Shown here in pieces: positions 1-5,063 of a DNA stretch of 5,545 nt. Position 1 is the stretch's first letter. The number at the start of each line of letters is the position of its first letter. The stretch lies in assembly GCA_035510775.1 (NCBI GenBank), contig DATKGP010000040.1:1-5545 (forward strand), written 5' to 3'. The position numbers and the translations under genes were made by a program. The DNA is from DATKGP01 sp035510775 (lineage in GTDB: Bacteria; Patescibacteriota; UBA1384; 2-12-FULL-50-11). Below the pieces are notes generated by a model. The model did no database searches. It was given only the letters and a program-made list of their open reading frames with translations, and was not told where the DNA came from.

Positions 1-1
1 G

Positions 2-985
2 ACAGTCTTTGTGAAACGAGCGATTGAAAAAATTACTACCAGCGACGCCCTGAAAAATACTATATTCGTGGTTGCCCGAGCCTCTGACTCGGCACCGATT
101 AATTATCTAGCGCCCCTAACCAGCATCAGAATCGCCGAAGAGCTGGCCTCAAAGGGCATGGATGTGTTAATTATTTTTGATAACCTAACTCGCCACGCTC
201 GGATTTATCGCCAGATCTCACTTCTACTTAAAAGAGCTCCAGGACGAGAAGCCTACCCAGGCGATATCTTCTATCTCCACTCCAGCCTACTCGAGAAATG
301 CGGCCGTTTCGACGAGTCGGTCGGCGGCGGTTCAATCACCGCCATCCCCCTAGTCGAGACTTCGAGCAGCGATATTACCGACTACATCACAACTAATTTG
401 ATGTCGATTACCGATGGCCACGTCTTATTTACACGCGTTTTGTACCACCAAGATAGGTTTCCAGCCGTTAGCACCGACTATTCGGTCTCCCGAATCGGCG
501 GCCGAGCCCAGAAACCTGTCTTTCGAGATCTCTCCCACAAGCTAAAAGTCATACTCGGCCGTTATCACGAAATAGAAAACCTGACGAGTTTTGGTACAGA
601 AATTCAGCAGGAAACGAGCAAACTAATTGAACGAGGAAAGAAAATATTCTTCTTTATTAATCAAGATCAAAATACCGATATCACAATCGTCGATCAGTGC
701 GCCGTGATTTATTTCGTAGTTTCTGATTATATTTTCCGTTGGCCACTGGAAATTATGAGTGATTTGGCCAAAGTCTACTTAAACTTCTTGGCCAGACCAG
801 AAAACCAAGAAAAAGTCCAAAAAGCTTTTGAGTTATCGACGCTCGACGAAGCTAAACCAATTTACGAAAAAATCTGCCAAGACTTTTTGAGCGACCCGCA
901 GACAATTCGACCGCTTGAAGAAAAAGATATACCGGCCGACAAAGAAAATATCACCGATTTATTAAAAACGATGAATCAAAAATGA
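2..985 (+). CDS. atpA: F1 ATP synthase subunit alpha, C-terminal ~60% (5' end outside window)
   Basis: This is the non-catalytic alpha subunit of the F1 head, which alternates with beta in the ring that makes or hydrolyses ATP at the cytoplasmic membrane. The frame is open to the left edge. The GTG at 11 is an internal valine, because the alpha-like sequence already runs through it. By comparison with E. coli alpha (513 residues), about 210 N-terminal residues, including the P-loop, lie outside the window. Visible family blocks are ASDSAPINYLAP, the Walker B-like LIIFDNL, YRQISLLLKRAPGREAYPGD, FYLHSSLLEK and MSITDG. The arginine finger (E. coli R376) is kept in YSVSRIGG, with its CGA codon at 491-493. 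The C-terminal helical domain follows. Several normally fixed positions differ: PPGRE is APGRE, HSRLLER is HSSLLEK, ITDGQ is ITDGH, and GIRPA is DRFPA. It is first in the alpha-gamma-beta-epsilon order and overlaps gamma by ATGA. Family assignment is very secure. Confidence 0.96.
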   Translation, partial: TVFVKRAIEKITTSDALKNTIFVVARASDSAPINYLAPLTSIRIAEELASKGMDVLIIFDNLTRHARIYRQISLLLKRAPGREAYPGDIFYLHSSLLEKCGRFDESVGGGSITAIPLVETSSSDITDYITTNLMSITDGHVLFTRVLYHQDRFPAVSTDYSVSRIGGRAQKPVFRDLSHKLKVILGRYHEIENLTSFGTEIQQETSKLIERGKKIFFFINQDQNTDITIVDQCAVIYFVVSDYIFRWPLEIMSDLAKVYLNFLARPENQEKVQKAFELSTLDEAKPIYEKICQDFLSDPQTIRPLEEKDIPADKENITDLLKTMNQK

Positions 986-1806
986 CAATTGAAGAATTAA
1001 AGAAGCAGATTGAATCGACCACCCAACTAGAGAGTATAGCCCAGGCTTTTGAACAATCAGCAGCCTTGTATATTTTCAAAACTAAAAACAAGATTCTCCA
1101 ATCGCAGAAATTTTTTGAGCAAGCCTGGAAAACCTACGGAATCGTCAAACACCTGTCTTATGAAAAGAAAGCTATCAACAAGCGACGGCTAATAGCCATT
1201 ATCACCCCTAACCAGGGTATGTACGGGAGTTTGATGTTGAGGCTAATAGAAAAAGCCGAGGAATTGCTAAAAAATCAGGGATCAGACCTGATGGTAATTG
1301 GCAAGAAAGGCAAAAGCCATTTTAGCCAAAACCAAAGCCGCTCGATAAATTTCTTTCTGCTACCCGACGAAATCGACTTTCAGCATATCTCTCCAATTGT
1401 TGACTCGATGTCTAAATACGGCCATATCTCGCTTGTCTATCCAAAATATCTTTCGGTTTTCGAGCAGTCTGTTTCCGTGGCAACCATCGGCGATGAGGAC
1501 CAAAAAGACTCTGACAAGAACCATCGTCAAGACATCGAAGTTCAAAGATATTCATTCGATCCCGGTCAACTGGCTATCACCGAATATTTTAGCCGAGCAA
1601 TTTTTGGGGTAATTATTTTTGGCTATTTTTCCGAATCGATGTTGGCCTACAAGGCCGCCCAGATGATAGCGATGAAAAAGGCCTACGACAACACCAAAAA
1701 ACAGTTGGAGGAGGAAAGATTCCAGTATTCCAGGCTTCGTCGGGAGTTGATTGACAGCCACATGCGCGAGCTGGTGGCGGCTAGAATGATGTGGGAAGGA
1801 TCCTGA
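982..1806 (+). CDS. atpG: F1 ATP synthase subunit gamma (divergent)
   Basis: Gamma is the central rotor shaft; its two long helices turn inside the alpha/beta ring and couple proton flow to catalysis. At 274 residues it is close to the usual ~285. The N-terminal helix (about residues 4-55) resembles the family pattern of IKSV...KITKAMEMVAA. The central alpha/beta domain contains ITPNQGMYGSL (about 74-84), matching the usual SDRGLCGGLN, followed by LMVIGKKG (103-110). The C-terminal helix contains SESMLAYKAAQMIAMKKAYDNT (217-238), matching the usual SE..AR..AM..A.DNA, and ends in a degenerate form of the ITQELTEIVSGA tail. Identity is low overall, but motif order and position between alpha and beta make the call firm. 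The ATG start overlaps the alpha stop (ATGA, 982-985). No clear Shine-Dalgarno precedes it, so translation probably depends on reinitiation after alpha. Confidence 0.93.
   Translation: MTIEELKKQIESTTQLESIAQAFEQSAALYIFKTKNKILQSQKFFEQAWKTYGIVKHLSYEKKAINKRRLIAIITPNQGMYGSLMLRLIEKAEELLKNQGSDLMVIGKKGKSHFSQNQSRSINFFLLPDEIDFQHISPIVDSMSKYGHISLVYPKYLSVFEQSVSVATIGDEDQKDSDKNHRQDIEVQRYSFDPGQLAITEYFSRAIFGVIIFGYFSESMLAYKAAQMIAMKKAYDNTKKQLEEERFQYSRLRRELIDSHMRELVAARMMWEGS
1793..1800 (+). promoter_or_regulatory. Ribosome binding site for beta subunit
   Basis: GGGAAGGA lies inside the last codons of gamma, five bases before the ATG at 1806. It decides the beta start. The in-frame GTG at 1791 would leave this site inside the coding region and add five residues (MGRIL) that do not belong to the family. 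Confidence 0.75.
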
Positions 1807-3209
1807 TGGAAACGTCTTATAATCAAAATCAAGGCTACATTTTGCGAGTTTCTGGCCCGATTGTCGACGTGTTTTTTACTCGGAGCTTGCCGACCATAAA
1901 TAATATCTTGCTAGTTCGCTCAAAGAACTTGCCCTTGCAAGTTGCCGAGCAGCTCCAAAATATGGTCGTTCGCTGCATCGCCCTGGATTCAACTAACGGC
2001 TTGAAAAAAAATGATTTGGTAGATGACACTAAAAAACCCATCAGTATCCCCTTGGGCAAAGATATTTTGGGCAAAGTCGTCAACGTCTTCGGCCGAACTC
2101 TGGACGGCAGCCAGTTCGAAGCCACTGAAGAGCGAGAAGTCTATCACCCACCTCCCCAGCTAGAAAAAATTTCCTCGAAAATTTCTATTCTGGAAACTGG
2201 CATCAAAGTCATCGATTTCTTCGCGCCTTTTCCGCGCGGAGCCAAGATTGGTTTCTTCGGCGGCGCCGGTGTCGGTAAAACGGTTTTAATCACCGAGCTA
2301 ATTAACAATATCGCCATGAAATACGACGGACTGTCGGTCTTCTGCGGCGTCGGTGAGCGTACTCGTGAGGGTTTCGAACTCATCTCTGTCTTAAAAGAAA
2401 AGGACGTCTTGTCGAAAATTGCCGTGGTCTTGGGCCAGATGAACGAGTCGCCGGGTGTTCGTTTCAGAACCATTTACTCCGGACTAACAGTGGCTGAATA
2501 TCTACGCGACGCTTTCTCTAAGGACATCTTGTTATTTGTCGACAACATCTACCGTTTTGTCCAGGCCGGTAACGAAGTCTCGACGATGCTTGGGCGTGTT
2601 CCATCTGAAACCGGCTATCAGTCGACCCTCTATCAGGAGTTAGGTGAGGTCGAAGAGCGGATTGTTTCCTCGCAAAACGGGACAATTACTTCTATCCAAG
2701 CAATCTATGTTCCGGCCGACGACTTCTCCGATCCGGCGGTTCAGGGAATTTTAAACCACCTAGAGACCTCGGTAGTTCTATCGCGAAAAATTGCCAAAGA
2801 AAGAATTTATCCGGCCGTTGATCCGCTCCAGTCGAACTCGACAATCATCTCGCCGGAGTATATTAATATGGAACACTACACGGTCGTCAAGGCTGCCTAC
2901 AAAGTGTTGGAGCGTTATGCCGAGCTGCAGAATATCATCGCAATTTTGGGCGAAGAAGAGCTGTCGTCGCAAGATAGAATCTTAGCCAATCGAGCCAAAA
3001 AGCTGATTAAGTTTATGTCGCAGCCATTCTTCACCTCCGAAGCCTTCACCGGCCAGAAAGGAATTTCAGTGGCGCTCAAAGACACAATTGCCGGCGTCGG
3101 AAAAATTCTAAGTGGCAACGTCGATGAAATTCCCGAGGAACACTTTTATATGACCGGCACAATCGATATGGTCAGGGAGTCATGGGAAGCGGCCAAGAGT
3201 TCAAAGTAA
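1806..3209 (+). CDS. atpD: F1 ATP synthase subunit beta (catalytic)
   Basis: Beta is the catalytic subunit of the F1 ATPase. It has 467 residues from the ATG at 1806, near the usual 460-480. In order there is an N-terminal beta-barrel (about 10-90, with GYILRVSGPIVDV), then VFGRTLDG (94-101), TGIKVIDFFAPFPRG (131-145), the P-loop GGAGVGKT (152-159, K158 and T159), and GVGERTREG with the catalytic glutamate E184 and R185. MNESPGVR follows with R219, then the Walker B aspartate D246 in LLFVDNIYRF, LGRVPSETGYQ, VPADDFSDPA, and the adenine-contacting tyrosine Y335 in IYPAVDPL. The C-terminal helical domain contains SQPFF..EAFTG. All catalytic residues are present, so activity is expected. The DELSEED loop is changed to EELSSQD (384-390). 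Its start overlaps the gamma stop by one base (TGATG), and its end overlaps epsilon by 28 bases. The alternative GTG start at 1791 is less likely. Confidence 0.98.
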   Translation: METSYNQNQGYILRVSGPIVDVFFTRSLPTINNILLVRSKNLPLQVAEQLQNMVVRCIALDSTNGLKKNDLVDDTKKPISIPLGKDILGKVVNVFGRTLDGSQFEATEEREVYHPPPQLEKISSKISILETGIKVIDFFAPFPRGAKIGFFGGAGVGKTVLITELINNIAMKYDGLSVFCGVGERTREGFELISVLKEKDVLSKIAVVLGQMNESPGVRFRTIYSGLTVAEYLRDAFSKDILLFVDNIYRFVQAGNEVSTMLGRVPSETGYQSTLYQELGEVEERIVSSQNGTITSIQAIYVPADDFSDPAVQGILNHLETSVVLSRKIAKERIYPAVDPLQSNSTIISPEYINMEHYTVVKAAYKVLERYAELQNIIAILGEEELSSQDRILANRAKKLIKFMSQPFFTSEAFTGQKGISVALKDTIAGVGKILSGNVDEIPEEHFYMTGTIDMVRESWEAAKSSK

Positions 3210-3439
3210 GCGTTTTGAGCGCGGAAAAGACTGTTTTCGAAGGAGATGTCGAGTGCTTGCTAATTCCCTCCACCCGTGGTCAGGTGGCAATTTTGCCGTT
3301 GCATACGCCGATGATTTTGCTAATGACCGCCGGTATAGTTTATGTGGTGCAGAATCAAAAAAAGAAAAAGATAACGGAAGTCAAGACAGGAATTGTTCGC
3401 GTTGACGACAACGACGTTTACGTTTTAGTAAATCTCTAA
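3182..3439 (+). CDS. atpC: F1 ATP synthase subunit epsilon, short form without C-terminal helices
   Basis: Epsilon sits at the foot of gamma and links it to the c-ring; in many bacteria its C-terminal helices also inhibit ATP hydrolysis. This protein has 85 residues against the usual 130-140. The N-terminal beta-sandwich is recognisable: EFKVSVLSAEKTVFEGDVECLLIPSTRGQ-like strands, then the LPLHTPMI turn (family consensus lpgHapll), TAGIVYVV, and a final VKTGIVRVDDNDVYVLV strand (family: GG..EV..N.VTVLAD). It then stops at TAA, so the whole helical hairpin is absent. The gene ends cleanly after the last strand and does not look frameshifted. The ATG at 3182 lies within beta (28-base overlap) with AGGGAG at 3174-3179, only two bases away, so initiation may be coupled to beta. 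The next possible start (TTG 3215) would remove the first strand. Short epsilons of about this size are known, for example in Chlorobium. Confidence 0.9.
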   Translation: MGSGQEFKVSVLSAEKTVFEGDVECLLIPSTRGQVAILPLHTPMILLMTAGIVYVVQNQKKKKITEVKTGIVRVDDNDVYVLVNL

Positions 3440-3494
3440 CCTACTATTTTATCGCTCGCTACCGCAGGATATTCTCCCTGAAACACAGCCTCGT

Positions 3495-3511
3495 CAGTGA
3501 CTCGGTCACTG
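3495..3511. repeat. Perfect 7-bp hairpin
   Basis: CAGTGAC-TCG-GTCACTG is an exact inverted repeat with a three-base loop, 55 bases past the epsilon stop. No T-run follows on either strand, so it is not a classical intrinsic terminator. It could act as an mRNA 3' stabiliser or as part of the larger inverted-repeat element. Confidence 0.7.
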
Positions 3512-3560
3512 CCGGGCTTCTCGCTCCTGCTCACTCTGTTCCGCTATGCTTCACAAATGT

Positions 3561-3584
3561 AACCGTTCGCAGTCCGCGACGGTT
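3561..3584. repeat. Second hairpin in the spacer
   Basis: AACCGT-T-CGC / GCG-ACGGTT forms a nine-pair stem with one bulged T and the loop AGTCC. It overlaps the start of the right main arm (3582-3602), so the two structures compete or stack. Read on the minus strand, it lies just downstream of the DUF3048 stop and is followed by ACATTTGTG, which is only weakly T-rich. A terminator role for that gene is possible but not demonstrated. Confidence 0.55.
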
Positions 3585-3620
3585 TCAGAAAGAACATCCT
3601 GCCGCTCGCATAGGTAGTAA

Positions 3621-4730
3621 TTACTGGGTAGTAGTCGGTGTCGTCGCCGCGGTTGGAGTGAAGGAGACGGTTCCGGTTTGGGGAATGACTTCTATCCAGA
3701 TTTTGCCACGATCGAGCGGAATTTCCTTGCCAGCGGCGTCATAGAAACGCGTGTGCTCGGTTCGCGACGTCTTTTTCCAGGTGCCGTCGACTCGGGTGCC
3801 ATCTTCAAAAACACTGACTGCTCCGGAGCCAATGGTCGTCTGATTCCACTGTGATTCCTTGCCCGTACCGGCGTACGGCGGGTTGGCCGAGCGCTGAACG
3901 GTCATCACTACTATTGTATTAGCCTTAATCTGCTGACCAGTTACTTGGTCAACGTGAGCAACTCCGGCTAACTTTCTGGCGTAGGTGTTAGCGGTTGGGT
4001 CAAACGCCCAAGTGGCTTCGTAGGTTGAAGTGGTAAAGTTGACGTCAACTGTGCCGGTTGTTGTCGAGGTGGTCGGGTCTTTAAATACCCACGGCGAGAA
4101 GTCGTTTGTGGTTGACCATTTCTTGTCTCTGGTGGCATATTGGAAAACTTTAGCGACGCTAGAGTAAAGAGTGTGTTCGGAAGCTAAGCCAGCTTTTGGA
4201 ACGCGCCAGTAGCTATCATTTGAGATATCAGGGTAGTCCTTAATATTGGCCGAGCTAATTTCTGCCAGAGCCGCCGGTGAACCGCCAGCGTGCATATAAA
4301 TCGCGTCGTACTCGCTTAGCCAATCGACGTAGTAGCTTCGAGACGAACGAACTGGTCCGACCAAGGCCGGTTGGGTTTGCTGGAATAGAGCCATGAATCG
4401 AGTAATACCACCTTCAACCGTATCTTCGTAGACAACGTCAGCGTTAATTAAGCCGGCTTGCGGCCGGGCATCGGGTGTATTTTCAATCATGGTGGCCACC
4501 ACTCGGCGATTGGCAATGTCTGGTGAGACCAAAACGCCGTTAAGCAAGCTGGCAACCTTGTTGCCGGTCTCGGTGGTGTTGGTGGTTGTGGCCGGCGCTT
4601 CGGTGCTGGTCTTGGCGTGACGAGATGCCAAATATATTCCGCCGCCCAGGAGCAAAAGCAGAACAATAGGCACGACAACCATTAGAACTTTTCGATGATT
4701 TTGGATGAACAATGTGAATTTGTTAGGCAC
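3621..4730 (-). CDS. DUF3048 (YerB-like) membrane-anchored extracytoplasmic protein
   Basis: The 369-residue product has a short basic N-terminus, one hydrophobic segment (about 15-36), a Thr-rich linker (about 40-58) and a large domain expected outside the cytoplasm. The DUF3048 N-terminal signature is clear: NTPDARPQAGL, ADVVYE, EGGITRFMALF, VGPVRSSRSYYVDW and YDAIYMHAGGSP (about 84-152). The C-terminal DUF3048 part (about 230-350) includes RGKIWIEVIP, which is the usual family ending, followed by another Thr-rich tail. The family is typified by Bacillus subtilis YerB, and its biochemical function is not established. YerB-type members are often lipoproteins. This protein contains no cysteine, so it must be held by an uncleaved membrane helix. 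The start is GTG (4728-4730) with AGGAGGGG just upstream. It converges with the ATP synthase operon and diverges from the small gene at 4842. Confidence 0.9.
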   Translation of the reverse strand: MPNKFTLFIQNHRKVLMVVVPIVLLLLLGGGIYLASRHAKTSTEAPATTTNTTETGNKVASLLNGVLVSPDIANRRVVATMIENTPDARPQAGLINADVVYEDTVEGGITRFMALFQQTQPALVGPVRSSRSYYVDWLSEYDAIYMHAGGSPAALAEISSANIKDYPDISNDSYWRVPKAGLASEHTLYSSVAKVFQYATRDKKWSTTNDFSPWVFKDPTTSTTTGTVDVNFTTSTYEATWAFDPTANTYARKLAGVAHVDQVTGQQIKANTIVVMTVQRSANPPYAGTGKESQWNQTTIGSGAVSVFEDGTRVDGTWKKTSRTEHTRFYDAAGKEIPLDRGKIWIEVIPQTGTVSFTPTAATTPTTTQ

Positions 4731-4732
4731 AA

Positions 4733-4740
4733 CCCCTCCT
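4733..4740 (-). promoter_or_regulatory. Ribosome binding site for the DUF3048 gene
   Basis: On the minus strand, AGGAGGGG stands two bases before the GTG start (four bases from the AGGAGG core). It is a near-perfect Shine-Dalgarno and supports GTG 4730 over the later in-frame ATG codons, which fall inside the membrane segment. Confidence 0.75.
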
Positions 4741-4749
4741 TCTTTTACC

Positions 4750-4778
4750 AGCGTAGCCTATATGGAATCGGTGGTCAA
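4750..4778 (-). promoter_or_regulatory. Possible promoter of the DUF3048 gene
   Basis: On the minus strand, TTGACC (4773-4778) is separated by 17 bases from TACGCT (4750-4755). The -35 is good but the -10 matches the consensus at only three of six positions. Transcription would begin near 4743, immediately ahead of the ribosome binding site. This is a weak candidate, proposed because a divergent gene needs a promoter in this 111-base gap. Confidence 0.3.
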
Positions 4779-4782
4779 ACCC

Positions 4783-4811
4783 TGGACAAAGTGTTACGTT
4801 TATGGTAGAAT
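4783..4811 (+). promoter_or_regulatory. Extended -10 promoter of the small gene
   Basis: TGGACA (4783-4788, one mismatch from TTGACA) is followed after exactly 17 bases by TAGAAT (4806-4811, one mismatch from TATAAT). TGG at 4803-4805 gives an extended -10 element. Transcription should begin near 4818, leaving a leader of about 24 bases that carries the ribosome binding site. This also rules out translation from the in-frame TTG at 4812. Confidence 0.75.
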
Positions 4812-4827
4812 TTGTACCAGATTTCTC

Positions 4828-4835
4828 AAGGAGGA
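4828..4835 (+). promoter_or_regulatory. Ribosome binding site for the 73-residue protein
   Basis: AAGGAGGA lies six bases before the ATG at 4842. The sequence and spacing are near-ideal, which fixes the start and is strong evidence that this small gene is real. Confidence 0.85.
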
Positions 4836-4841
4836 AGTCGT

Positions 4842-5063
4842 ATGCCCGTATCAACCCTACCCTGTCGAGTGATTAAGGACGGCAAAACCGTGTTTTCGGG
4901 GAAAGTGGTAGTAGCCGACGACATCGACGGAGTTGAGCTTACCCACGGCACCCCAATTTCGTTGGAACGCCGCGGTGAGCGAACGACCATCCCGCCAGAC
5001 TGGATAATGCTCATTGCCAAACAGTCACAGGGCGGTGCGCAAAGCGTTGTTCTTCGACTCTAG
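4842..5063 (+). CDS. Small protein of unknown function (73 residues)
   Basis: I do not recognise this protein. It has 73 residues starting MPVSTLPCRV, with no signal peptide and no membrane helix. Alternating hydrophobic stretches (CRVIKDGKTVFSGKVVVA, VELTHGTPISLERR, DWIMLIAK, QSVVLRL) suggest a mostly beta-strand, soluble cytoplasmic protein with a strand-turn-strand opening. There is one cysteine (residue 8) and no known catalytic motif. The gene is convincing even though it is short. It has its own extended -10 promoter, a strong ribosome binding site and an intrinsic terminator right after the stop, so it is a free-standing single-gene transcription unit, probably well expressed. An in-frame TTG at 4812 would add ten residues, but it lies upstream of the predicted transcript start. 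Its TAG stop shares the CTAG at 5060-5063 with the convergent gene. Confidence 0.8.
   Translation: MPVSTLPCRVIKDGKTVFSGKVVVADDIDGVELTHGTPISLERRGERTTIPPDWIMLIAKQSQGGAQSVVLRL

Larger units (their letters stand above)
3441..3617. repeat. Inverted-repeat element in the spacer between convergent atpC and the DUF3048 gene
   Basis: This non-coding spacer is dominated by nested inverted repeats. The main arms are 3464-3484 (starting GCAGGAT, ending CTGAAAC) and 3582-3602 (starting GTTTCAG, ending ATCCTGC). They are complementary at 18 of 21 positions. Weaker outer arms pair CTACTAT (3441-3447) with ATAGGTAG (3610-3617). Between the main arms are two smaller hairpins, at 3495-3511 and 3561-3584. The heptamer CGCTCGC occurs directly repeated at 3453-3459 and 3603-3609. 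No credible ORF lies here. The layout resembles a small palindromic repeat (REPIN- or MITE-like) or a structured RNA. Whether other copies exist in the genome cannot be seen from this window. Confidence 0.6.

Noticed and set aside
11..13. GTG at 11 as a true start, giving a short stand-alone alpha-like protein
   Set aside because: The frame is open to the window edge, and alpha-like sequence continues through it with no ribosome binding site. The gene is simply cut by the window.
1791..1805. GTG at 1791 as the start of beta
   Set aside because: The five extra residues are not family-like, and the strong ribosome binding site GGGAAGGA lies inside them, correctly spaced for the ATG at 1806.
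1835..2473. Minus-strand ORFs opposite beta
   Set aside because: They are antisense shadows of a well conserved catalytic gene, with no independent motifs or start signals.
2..3209. V/A-type ATPase identity
   Set aside because: Gene order alpha-gamma-beta-epsilon, the alpha PGREAYPGD and beta GGAGVGKT motifs, and the subunit sizes are those of F-type enzymes.
3495..3511. Hairpin as the rho-independent terminator of the ATP synthase operon
   Set aside because: The stem is perfect, but it is followed by CCGGGCTTCTCG, not a T-run, so a classical intrinsic terminator cannot be claimed.
4812..4841. TTG at 4812 as the start of the small gene
   Set aside because: It immediately follows the predicted -10 box and is upstream of the expected transcript start. 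The ribosome binding site at 4828-4835 serves the ATG at 4842.
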